Shown: positions 56,474-64,000 of the stretch, in pieces
How positions within the stretch are numbered: the stretch's first letter is position 1
Layout: every line of letters begins with the position of its first letter
From: GCA-2683135 sp964507445
Lineage (GTDB): Bacteria; Planctomycetota; GCA-002687715
Reading direction: 5' to 3'
Assembly (NCBI GenBank): GCA_964507445.1
Contig: CAZDQF010000015.1
Span: 68,508-132,507, forward strand
DNA: 64,000 nt
The notes under the pieces: model-generated
Told to the model about the DNA's origin: nothing
The model's database searches: none
Seen by the model: the letters and a program-made list of their open reading frames with translations, nothing else
Position numbers and translations under genes: made by a program

Positions 56474-57778
56474 TCAGAGCGCCTGGATGTGGGACGGCAC
56501 CCACAGACGCGGCAGGTTCATCAGCCCCTGGGCCGCCGGAAAGAAGCTCTCCGAGCCCGCTTTCTGGCCGTTGATCTGGAACGCGAGGCGGATCTTCCCG
56601 GAGCCGTCCTCCGGCATCACCTTGCTCAGCGGGATCGCGATCTCGGCGGTCCAGCGCTTGCGGTCACGGACGTCGCCGTAAGCCTGCAGGTCCCGGGCGG
56701 GCACCTCCTGCCAGGCGCCGTTCTCATCACCCTGCCACTGCAGCAGGGGTTTGCGCTGTGGGTCGGCCGGGCTGTAGGAGATCCTGAACGACCGGGGGCT
56801 TGGGCCCGGGGACGGGGCAGCCTCACCGTGCACGTAGACGGCGACGGCGTTCTGACGCAGGTAACGCTCCGGCACATCGAACCCGACGACGAGCTTCTTG
56901 CGGTTGCGGGAGACCCGTACCGTCGCGGTCCGTTCCTTGGACAGGGGGATCGAGAGCCGGGTCGCGGCTGCGCCCTCGTCGGCCTCGATCTTCCCGTCGA
57001 TGAACAGGTCCTTGGTCACCGGGACCTCCAGGGTGAGGGTCCTGGCCATGGCTTCGCTGAGCCAGTCGATGATGTCCGCTTCGATGGCCGTCACGGCTCC
57101 CAGCATGCGGGTCCCGTGAATCCCTCGCTTCGGGATCACGCGGGACTCGACGTGGTCCCCCTTGATGACCTCCTTGAGCGGATCGAGGCCGGTGCTCGCC
57201 TCTTCCGCCGCGGAGAGCATGAGGATCGGTCGAGCCCCCCATTCCTTCGCGTGCTTGATGGAGGGGAGTCCCAGGTAGGCGGGCCCCGGGCTCAGGAACA
57301 CGGCGGCGCAGAACGACTCGGGCTCCACCTGCCCGAGGTGGAGCGCCACGGAGCAGCCGACGCTGGCTCCGAGGACGCCGATGCGATCCCGGGGAGCGCC
57401 GCGGGCGATGAGCAGGTCGATCCCCGCCTTGGCGTCCTGGTGCATCTCGAGGAACGGATTGGTGGCGGGGTCGGCCGTGCGCTGCCGGGAGACATCCACC
57501 ACCTCCCCGGCGGCGTCCTGGGTGCTGCGGCCGTGGCCTCGCAGGTCCAGGGCGAGCACGTGGAACCCGGCCTCCCGCAACCGACCGGCGATGGGGCGCC
57601 AGGCGGTGCCGTTGCTGCGGTACATGTGCAGGAGGACCACGCCGCCGCGAGGAGATCCGGACGGGGCGTGATAGGCGCCGTGGAGGGGCTGGCCGTCGGC
57701 GGCTTCAAGCCGGACCGACTCCTGCGCGTGGACACTGGTGAGCAACAGCAGCAGCGGCAGCAGGTAACGGACGTGCAT
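56474..57778 (-). CDS. Exported alpha/beta hydrolase with a C-terminal beta-sandwich domain
   Basis: 434 residues from MHVRYLL. Signal peptide (about residues 1-18). The hydrolase part has VVLLHMYRSNGTAWRPIA, LALDLRGHGRST and the nucleophile elbow GVLGASVGCSVAL, with a candidate His in RGIHGTRML. From about residue 255 a beta-sandwich resembling family 9-type carbohydrate-binding modules follows (LFIDGKIEADEGAAATR, WTAEIAIPLSKV). Inference: an exported esterase or peptidase acting on a polymer. GGAGAT precedes the start. Confidence 0.8.
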   Translation of the reverse strand: MHVRYLLPLLLLLTSVHAQESVRLEAADGQPLHGAYHAPSGSPRGGVVLLHMYRSNGTAWRPIAGRLREAGFHVLALDLRGHGRSTQDAAGEVVDVSRQRTADPATNPFLEMHQDAKAGIDLLIARGAPRDRIGVLGASVGCSVALHLGQVEPESFCAAVFLSPGPAYLGLPSIKHAKEWGARPILMLSAAEEASTGLDPLKEVIKGDHVESRVIPKRGIHGTRMLGAVTAIEADIIDWLSEAMARTLTLEVPVTKDLFIDGKIEADEGAAATRLSIPLSKERTATVRVSRNRKKLVVGFDVPERYLRQNAVAVYVHGEAAPSPGPSPRSFRISYSPADPQRKPLLQWQGDENGAWQEVPARDLQAYGDVRDRKRWTAEIAIPLSKVMPEDGSGKIRLAFQINGQKAGSESFFPAAQGLMNLPRLWVPSHIQAL

Positions 57779-57967
57779 GGCGATCTCCGGGGCAGGGCCG
57801 GGCATCGTACCCCGACTGCTCCCAGGTCCGTAGCGTCGATCGCTAAGGTGCTGCTATCAATGGCCTTGCGGCCGGGTCGTGGGGCTTGAGGAGGACGCCC
57901 TCGATGTTATCGTCTGGGCCCTTCGTACGACGCCTATGGGGCGTCTTTGCGCTTCATTGGAGTCTTC

Positions 57968-59146
57968 ATGTCACGCGTCGTCATCACCCACGCCGTGCGT
58001 ACACCCATTGGTCGGTTTCTCGGCCAATTCCGCGGCCTGACGGCGGTGGAGCTGGGGGCGCGGGTGGTGTCCAGCGTCCATGATTCGGCGGGGTCGGAGG
58101 ACGTGGACGAGGTCATCATGGGGTGCGCTCGCCAGGCGGGTCTCGGACCCAATCCCGGTCGTCAGGCCGCCATCAAGGGCGGTCTCCCGGAGTCCGTGAC
58201 CGCGTCCACGACCAACATGGCCTGCGGCTCCGGACTCCTGGCCATCATCCAGGGGGCGCGTCAGATCGCCGCGGGGGAGTCCCGCCGGGTGATCGCCGGC
58301 GGCATGGAGTCCATGACCAACGTCCCGTTCCTGCTGCCCAAGGCGCGGCTGGGTTATCGCATGGGTCACCAGCCCATGGTGGACGCCATGTACCAGGACG
58401 GGTTCGTCTGCCCCCTGGCCGGTCAGGTGATGGGGGAGACGGCGGAGACCCTGGCCAGGCAGTACGAGATCAGCCGCGACGAGCAGGACGCCTTCGCCGC
58501 CCGATCCCAGAACCGCGCCGAGGCGGCCATGGCCGCCGGGCGGTTCGATGGGGAGGTCATCCCGGTGTCGGTGACGGATCGCAAGGGGCAGGTCACGGAA
58601 TTCACCGCGGATGAGCACCCCCGGGCGGGGGTCACGGCGGACGGCTTGGGGAAGTTGCCGCCTGTCTTTGACGCCGACTCCGGGACCGTCACCGCGGGCA
58701 ACTCCTCCGGGATCACCGACGGCGCCGCCGCGGTGATGCTGATGAGCGAGGAGGCGGCCGCGGAGCAGGGCTTGCAGCCTCTGGCGGTGATCGAGTCCTG
58801 GCACGCCGCCGGCGTTGGACCTGACGTGATGGGGTTGGGGCCCGTCCCGGCGGTCCAGGGGCTGTTGCAGCGGACCGGTCACCAGCTTGCGGATTTCGAC
58901 CTGGTGGAGTTGAACGAGGCGTTCGCGGCGCAGGTCCTGGCCTGTGATCGCGAGCTTGGTCTGGATCCGGAGCGGCTCAACGTGGAGGGCGGCTCCATCG
59001 CCCTCGGTCATCCCATCGGCGCGACAGGGTGCCGTATCGTGGTCACCCTGCTGCACGCCATGGCGCGTCGTGGGGCCCGCCGGGGATTGGCGACCTTGTG
59101 TATCAGCGGCGGGCAGGGGCTCGCGGTTTCGTTCGAAGGAGCGTGA
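57968..59146 (+). CDS. Second acetyl-CoA acetyltransferase (thiolase)
   Basis: 392 residues. Active-site Cys86 in NMACGSGLLAI, His348 in GHPIGATG and Cys378 in LCISGGQGLAV are all present. It is clearly related to but not a recent copy of the thiolase at 48190. TTGGAG lies 7 nt before the ATG. It opens the second acyl-CoA cluster; its stop overlaps the start of the exported cyclophilin (TGATG). Confidence 0.95.
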   Translation: MSRVVITHAVRTPIGRFLGQFRGLTAVELGARVVSSVHDSAGSEDVDEVIMGCARQAGLGPNPGRQAAIKGGLPESVTASTTNMACGSGLLAIIQGARQIAAGESRRVIAGGMESMTNVPFLLPKARLGYRMGHQPMVDAMYQDGFVCPLAGQVMGETAETLARQYEISRDEQDAFAARSQNRAEAAMAAGRFDGEVIPVSVTDRKGQVTEFTADEHPRAGVTADGLGKLPPVFDADSGTVTAGNSSGITDGAAAVMLMSEEAAAEQGLQPLAVIESWHAAGVGPDVMGLGPVPAVQGLLQRTGHQLADFDLVELNEAFAAQVLACDRELGLDPERLNVEGGSIALGHPIGATGCRIVVTLLHAMARRGARRGLATLCISGGQGLAVSFEGA

Positions 59147-60129
59147 TGACGATGAAGCGCATCGGGGTCTTGTCAGTGGTCGTGTCGGCGCTGGTGTTCC
59201 TGCTACAGGGCGCGGCCCGGTGCCAGGAGCAATCCAGCTCGTACACCGTGTCCGTGGTGGCCGCCAGGACCTCCATCTTCTCGGGCCAGGAGGTCGAGGT
59301 GACCTTGTCCGTGGCCAACGAGTCGGATCGTCCGGGACCGGTCATCAACCGCTCGGACCTGGTGGGTGAGAAGTCGTTCGTCTGCGCCGCTCCGCCGACC
59401 AGCGGCAGCGGTGAGTGGCGCGGCGAGTGGGCCACCGCCGCCGCTCCGACGCCCAAGGGGAAGCTCAGCCTGTTCCCCGGAGAGACCTTCACCATGTCGA
59501 CGGTGCTGAGCTTCCCGGCGGCGGTCACGGAGGGAGTGCGGGCGGTCTACCTGGAGTGGCGCGGTCGCGGCGGGGCGCTGGAAGGGCTCCGTAGCGATCA
59601 GCTGATGTTCGCCATTCAGGACGGCACCAAGCCTGTCGCCACCGTGGACACCAGCATGGGCTCCATCGTCCTGGAGCTGTGGCCGGACAAGGCGCCGAAC
59701 CATGTGGCCAACTTCGTCGATCTGGCGCAGAAGCAGTTCTGGGACAGCAAGGTGTTCCACCGCGTGATCAGGGGTTTCATGGTCCAGACCGGCTGTCCCA
59801 ACGGGGACGGCACCGGCGGACCCGGCTACACCATCCCGGACGAATTCAACGAGACCCCGTTCAAGAAGGGGGTCCTGGGGATGGCGAAGACCGGAGCACC
59901 GGACAGCGCCGGCAGCCAGTTCTTCGTCTGCGTCGGTGACGCGCTGCATCTGAACAACAAGTACACCGCGTTCGGTCGCGTGCTGGAGGGCCAGGACGTG
60001 GCGGACCGCATCAGCAACGTGGCGACCGCTGAGAACGACCGCCCCGCGGAGGTGATACGGGTGAAGCGCGTCCGTGTCGCTCTCCCGAAGCGGTACGTGA
60101 ACCCCGAGATCACCAAGACCGGAAAGTAG
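59146..60129 (+). CDS. Exported peptidyl-prolyl isomerase (cyclophilin) with an N-terminal extra domain
   Basis: 327 residues. Signal peptide (MTMKRIGVLSVVVSALVFLL region), then a beta-rich extra domain (about residues 28-160; SIFSGQEVEVTLSVANES), then a cyclophilin domain with VFHRVIRGFMVQTGC, GVLGMAKTGAPDSAGSQFF and NKYTAFGRVLEGQDV. The catalytic Arg and the FMVQ/GSQFF active-site strands are present. Acts outside the cytoplasm by prediction. It is followed 35 nt later by a second, cytoplasmic-type cyclophilin gene. Confidence 0.9.
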   Translation: MTMKRIGVLSVVVSALVFLLQGAARCQEQSSSYTVSVVAARTSIFSGQEVEVTLSVANESDRPGPVINRSDLVGEKSFVCAAPPTSGSGEWRGEWATAAAPTPKGKLSLFPGETFTMSTVLSFPAAVTEGVRAVYLEWRGRGGALEGLRSDQLMFAIQDGTKPVATVDTSMGSIVLELWPDKAPNHVANFVDLAQKQFWDSKVFHRVIRGFMVQTGCPNGDGTGGPGYTIPDEFNETPFKKGVLGMAKTGAPDSAGSQFFVCVGDALHLNNKYTAFGRVLEGQDVADRISNVATAENDRPAEVIRVKRVRVALPKRYVNPEITKTGK

Positions 60130-60164
60130 ACCCCCTGGAGGCCATGGGGCCTCGGAGCACAACC

Positions 60165-60635
60165 ATGAACCCGACCGCCAAGATCGAGACATCAAAGGGC
60201 AGCATCGACCTGGAGCTGTGGCCTGACAAGGCGCCCCGCCACGTGGAGAACTTCATCAAGCTGGCGGAGTCCGGCTTCTACGACGGGCTCAGGTTCCACC
60301 GGGTGATCCCGGGGTTCATGGTGCAGACCGGGTGCCCCCAGGGCACGGGCACCGGCGGGCCCGGGTGGAACGTGGACGCGGAGTTCAACGACGCGCCGTT
60401 CTCCAAGGGAGTCCTCGGCATGGCGCGGGCGCAGGACCCCAACTCCGCCGGCAGCCAGTTCTTCGTCTGCGTGGAGGACGCGCCGCACCTGACGGGTCAG
60501 TACACGGCCTTCGGCCGCGTCTCCGAGGGCCAGAGCGTCGCGGACGACATCTCGGCGGCGGATCGGGATGGCCGCGATTGCCCCATGGACGAGATCGTCA
60601 TGACCAAGGTGACCATCTCGAAAGGAGAGGGGTGA
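60165..60635 (+). CDS. Cytoplasmic peptidyl-prolyl isomerase (cyclophilin)
   Basis: 156 residues with no signal peptide. LRFHRVIPGFMVQTGCPQG, GVLGMARAQDPNSAGSQFF and GQYTAFGRVSEGQSV show an intact cyclophilin. It shares many identical stretches with the domain encoded just upstream, as expected from tandem duplication. The start MNPTAKI at 60165 is preferred over an ATG 7 codons upstream because the core begins at once. TGATG overlap with the enoyl-CoA hydratase gene. Confidence 0.93.
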   Translation: MNPTAKIETSKGSIDLELWPDKAPRHVENFIKLAESGFYDGLRFHRVIPGFMVQTGCPQGTGTGGPGWNVDAEFNDAPFSKGVLGMARAQDPNSAGSQFFVCVEDAPHLTGQYTAFGRVSEGQSVADDISAADRDGRDCPMDEIVMTKVTISKGEG

Positions 60636-61462
60636 TGTCCGAGGAGGCGCACGACCACCACGACGGTGAGGAGACGCTCGAGTTCGTGGACGTGGCGTTG
60701 GAGGGCAACGTGGCCGTGGTCTTCATCGACCGGCCGGACAAGCTCAACGCCCTCAACGGAGAGGTCCTCGAGAACCTCACGGCCGCGTTCGTGACCCTGG
60801 ATGAGGAGCCGGATGTGGGGTGCGTGATCCTCACCGGCTCTCCCGAGGCGAAGCGCCCGTCCTTCGCCGCGGGTGCGGACATCAAGGAGATGTCGGAGAT
60901 GGGCGCGCTCATGTTGCGGGCCTACAGCCAGAGCGGCGCGACCCTCTGCGGGGTCATCGAGAGCATGTCCAAGCCCGTGGTGGCCGCCATCAATGGCCTC
61001 GCCTTGGGCGGTGGGCTGGAGCTGGCCATGGCCTGCCACCTTCGCTACGCCGCGGCTGGGGCCCGGATGGGTCAACCTGAGGTCAACCTGGGCATCATCC
61101 CGGGCTTCGGAGGCACCCAGCGGCTGCCACGGTTGGTGGGCCGGGGCCGGGCCCTCGAGATGTTGCTCACCGGCGACCCCGTGGACGCGGAGGAGGCGTG
61201 CCGCATCGGTCTGGTGAACAAGGTCCTGCCCGACGATGAGCTGATGAACGCGTGCGTGGACCTGGGGCGCAAGCTCGCGTCCAAGGCGCCCCTCGCCACC
61301 CAGCTCATCCTGGATGCGGTCGGCCGTGGCGCGGACCGGGAGCTGGACTCTGCGCTGGAGATCGAGACCGATCTGTTCGGTCTCATCGGCACCACCGAAG
61401 ACGTGAGAGAGGGCATGTCCGCGTTCCTCGAGAAGCGTGACGCCGAATGGAAGGGCCGATGA
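60635..61462 (+). CDS. Enoyl-CoA hydratase/isomerase
   Basis: 275 residues. Crotonase signatures: FIDRPDKLNALN, FAAGADIKEM, NGLALGGGLELAMACHL and QPEVNLGIIPGFGGTQRLPR, with both catalytic Glu positions (GGLELA and QPEVN) kept, so a true hydratase is likely. An extra acidic/His N-terminus (MSEEAHDHHDGEE) precedes the core. It hydrates 2-enoyl-CoA; together with the thiolase of this cluster and the dehydrogenases of the other it completes beta-oxidation. AAGGAGAGG is the ribosome site. Confidence 0.95.
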   Translation: MSEEAHDHHDGEETLEFVDVALEGNVAVVFIDRPDKLNALNGEVLENLTAAFVTLDEEPDVGCVILTGSPEAKRPSFAAGADIKEMSEMGALMLRAYSQSGATLCGVIESMSKPVVAAINGLALGGGLELAMACHLRYAAAGARMGQPEVNLGIIPGFGGTQRLPRLVGRGRALEMLLTGDPVDAEEACRIGLVNKVLPDDELMNACVDLGRKLASKAPLATQLILDAVGRGADRELDSALEIETDLFGLIGTTEDVREGMSAFLEKRDAEWKGR

Positions 61463-63456
61463 GCGAGCGCGTGATCAGCCTGAGCCCCGGGAAGCGGGTC
61501 CTGTTCCTGACCAAGGATCCGGAGCTGATCCGTCGTCAGCTCCGCGGTGAGGTGGATCTGAAGATGGAGGACCTGCAGGTCTCGGACCTGCTGGACGACA
61601 TCAACACGGACGCCATGACGCCGGCGTGGGCCTGCTTCAACCACCGCCCGGAGGACATCGCCGTGCACGCCTACGCGGGCCTCGTGGTGGACGGTGAGCG
61701 GCTGTTCGAGGACCGGGCGCTCATGATCGGCGGCTTCGAGGTCATCGTGTCCGGCGAGCGCAAGGGGGTCGGCTCCTCGCGGGAGACCGCCGTGCAGGCG
61801 GAGAAGTGGAGCGGCATCCGCATCGCGGTGGCCTCCTCCTTCGCCCCGATCCACGCTCGCAACAACGTCAACCAGGGCGTCCTCATGGCCGGTCACGAAG
61901 TCCTGTTGCGATTGCAGGCGGGGGAGGATGTGCCCCTGTCGGTCTTCACGGACGGGTACGACCCCATCACGCGGCTGATCGTGGAGCGGGGCGGCCTGTT
62001 CCCGTTCTATGGGGCCCTTTCCCGCGGCGAGGTCGAGCTGCCGGCCCTCTCCACCGGTGAGCGGCCCATGAACATGGCGGAGAAGATCGTGGCCCGTCAC
62101 CTCGTGGAGGGGCAGGGGAGCGCCTACGTCAAGCCAGGCGACCCTGTCCTGGTGAACGTGGACGGCGGATACTCCCACGAGTTCACCACCGCCCAGGTGC
62201 ACCACTTCCTGCAGCAGGAGTCGGGTCCTGACTACGGCATCAAGGACGCCTCCAAGTTCGCGGTGTTCGAGGATCACCTGATCTACGCGGACGGCGTGGA
62301 GCGCATGGCGCCCTTCAGCGCCACCATCGAACGCTTGCGTGAGCTGCAGCGGGAGTTCCAGCGCCACACCGGGGTGCGGGACTACGGCGCCCGCGACGGT
62401 CGCTCGCCCGGCATCTGCCATCAGGTGGCCCGTGAGAACTTCATCGACGCCGGGGACTTCATCCAGGCCACGGACAGCCACACCTGCATGGGGGGCGGCA
62501 ACAACGCCTTCGCCTTCGGGGTGGGCTCCACCGAGTACGCGGCGTTGATCCAGTCCGGCTTCACGTTCATCCGCGTTCCCGAGTCCATCCGGTTCGAGCT
62601 GGTCGGCGAATTGCCGCCCAACTGCACCGCGAAGGACGTGATGCTCTGGATCCTCTGGCGCTTCGCTCGAGACGGGCACACCCTGGACCGGGTCATGGAG
62701 TTCGGCGGGCCTGGTCTGGCGATCCTGGACATGGACGAGCGGGCGACCCTGGCGAACATGGCCACGGAGTGCTCGGCCAAGTCGGGGATCTGCGAAGCGG
62801 ACGAGCGGACGGCGCAGTGGCTCGCCCCTCGGCGCTCCCAACAGTCCCCGGATGAGATCAGGGCCAAATTTGTAAGCCCTGACCCTGATGCTTCTTATGC
62901 CGGGGGAGTGCATGTCGTGGACCTCTCCGAGCTGCGTCCCATGGTGGCCACTCCCGGGGAGCCGGACCGAGGGATCCCCTCCGATCCCACCAACGGAGCG
63001 TTCATCGACGGGCTCGGCGACGTGGCCGTGGACATTGCCTACGGCGGCTCGTGTACGGCGGGCAAGGAGACGGATCTGGACCTCTACGCGCAGGTGATGC
63101 AGGAGGCCGTGAGCGCGGGTCGGGGGGTGAAGGAAGGGGTGCGCTTCTTCATCCAGTATGGCTCGGAAGACGTGGAGCGTTACGCCGCCTCAAGAGGCTA
63201 TCCGGAGGTGTTCGAGAAGGCGGGGGTGACGGTGGTCGGTCCCGGTTGCGGGGCTTGCATCGGATGCGGTCCGGGGGTGAGCACGTCCGGGGACCAGGTG
63301 ACCGTCTCCGCCATCAACCGCAACTACCGCGGGCGTAGCGGCCCTGGCCACTTGTATCTCGCATCGCCGCTTACGGTTGCGGCATCGGCAGTGGCCGGGA
63401 AGATCGTCGCCTACCACGCCGGGATGTTCAGCGGCGTGACAAACGCGCACTTGTAG
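61459..63456 (+). CDS. Single-chain aconitase/isopropylmalate-isomerase-family hydratase with N-terminal swivel domain
   Basis: 665 residues. The N-terminal quarter matches the LeuD-type swivel domain (GERKGVGSSRETAVQAEKW at about residue 97-115, SSFAPIHARNNVNQGVL). The rest matches LeuC/aconitase domains 1-3, with [4Fe-4S] ligands Cys343 in TDSHTCMGGG and Cys597 and Cys600 in GPGCGACIGCG, plus AYGGSCTAGKETD and NRNYRGRSGPGHLYLASP. This order (swivel first) is like the domain order of AcnB without its HEAT-like domain, not like AcnA or separate LeuC/LeuD. The reaction (aconitase, isopropylmalate, methylcitrate or homoaconitate type) is not decided. ATGA overlap with the hydratase gene. Confidence 0.88.
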   Translation: MSERVISLSPGKRVLFLTKDPELIRRQLRGEVDLKMEDLQVSDLLDDINTDAMTPAWACFNHRPEDIAVHAYAGLVVDGERLFEDRALMIGGFEVIVSGERKGVGSSRETAVQAEKWSGIRIAVASSFAPIHARNNVNQGVLMAGHEVLLRLQAGEDVPLSVFTDGYDPITRLIVERGGLFPFYGALSRGEVELPALSTGERPMNMAEKIVARHLVEGQGSAYVKPGDPVLVNVDGGYSHEFTTAQVHHFLQQESGPDYGIKDASKFAVFEDHLIYADGVERMAPFSATIERLRELQREFQRHTGVRDYGARDGRSPGICHQVARENFIDAGDFIQATDSHTCMGGGNNAFAFGVGSTEYAALIQSGFTFIRVPESIRFELVGELPPNCTAKDVMLWILWRFARDGHTLDRVMEFGGPGLAILDMDERATLANMATECSAKSGICEADERTAQWLAPRRSQQSPDEIRAKFVSPDPDASYAGGVHVVDLSELRPMVATPGEPDRGIPSDPTNGAFIDGLGDVAVDIAYGGSCTAGKETDLDLYAQVMQEAVSAGRGVKEGVRFFIQYGSEDVERYAASRGYPEVFEKAGVTVVGPGCGACIGCGPGVSTSGDQVTVSAINRNYRGRSGPGHLYLASPLTVAASAVAGKIVAYHAGMFSGVTNAHL

Positions 63457-63729
63457 GGGCGCCCGTTTCACGTCTTTGTTCCGGTTCTCGGTTCTGTTCT
63501 CGCATTCCACGATGGCCGCCTGTAGAGTCTTCGTCGGAGAGTTCTACTCGTCGGAGAAGATGGACGACGGGTGCCGACCGCTGGCTCGGCTGAACTCTCT
63601 GCGATGAACCCTGCAGACATGACCAAGAGCCGACGCCGGTCCGGGGGGACGGGTCTGATCCGAACCGCCCTATCGGTCCGCGTGACACAATCGACCTGCA
63701 TTGGCAGGTTCACCTCACAGGAGAGGACA

Positions 63730-64000
<271 letters not shown>

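Overview
The window is a GC-rich, densely packed bacterial chromosome segment with about 48 protein genes. I see no tRNA, rRNA, insertion sequence or CRISPR array. Several gene types point to a Planctomycetota-like bacterium: a Ser/Thr kinase fused to a formylglycine-generating-enzyme-like domain, a CRTAC1/ASPIC-UnbV protein paired with a multiheme cytochrome, a Gld-type ABC transporter with a DUF4340 protein, and a secreted copper-monooxygenase-like protein with a c-type haem site. This taxonomic call is an inference; no rRNA gene is present to settle it. The last 49 bases are an uninterrupted run of G, which looks like a contig-end sequencing or assembly artefact.

Layout. 1-4.9 kb: 3' part of the kinase-FGE gene, then a class II aldolase-like gene and acetyl-CoA synthetase (minus strand). 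5.1-12.5 kb: a carboxypeptidase-regulatory-repeat protein, an exported S9 peptidase, alpha-glucan phosphorylase and an AI-2E-family membrane protein. 12.5-15.5 kb: a three-domain kinase/M23/aminotransferase protein. 15.6-16.2 kb: a secreted TlpA/thioredoxin-like protein whose first active-site cysteine codon is UGA, followed by a bSECIS-like hairpin. 16.2-22.4 kb: a complete Suf iron-sulfur operon (rrf2-sufB-sufC-sufD-sufS-sufU-sufT) on the minus strand, preceded by miaE, a CRTAC1 lipoprotein and a pentahaem membrane cytochrome (to 27.7 kb). 27.7-35.6 kb: pyruvate dehydrogenase E1 (aceE), a CoA-binding protein, the monooxygenase-like protein and a type IA topoisomerase. 35.8-40.9 kb: a Gld-like ABC exporter operon. 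41.2-46.7 kb: small exported proteins, arginase, a Tat-exported N-glycosyl-asparaginase-like protein and apt.

46.8-55.0 kb is a plus-strand run with overlapping start/stop codons: pyrK-like, two lipoproteins, thiolase, 3-hydroxyacyl-CoA dehydrogenase, two acyl-CoA dehydrogenases, a MeaB-type GTPase, a lone B12-binding mutase subunit and UbiX. Together these suggest acyl-CoA (branched or odd-chain) catabolism leading into a B12-dependent mutase whose large subunit is elsewhere. 55-57.8 kb (minus): RNase Z, a small exported protein and an exported alpha/beta hydrolase. 58.0-63.5 kb: a second acyl-CoA cluster (thiolase, two cyclophilins, enoyl-CoA hydratase, single-chain aconitase/isopropylmalate-isomerase-family protein with its swivel domain at the N-terminus).

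The strongest new observation is the probable selenoprotein at 15612-16181: the reading frame continues across UGA, the UGA falls exactly where the W-C-G-P-C motif needs its first Cys, and a perfect 7-bp hairpin with a GGUC loop lies 24 nt downstream. A second recurring pattern is a TANNNT-type -10 element only 6-9 nt before several start codons, which suggests frequent leaderless transcription.
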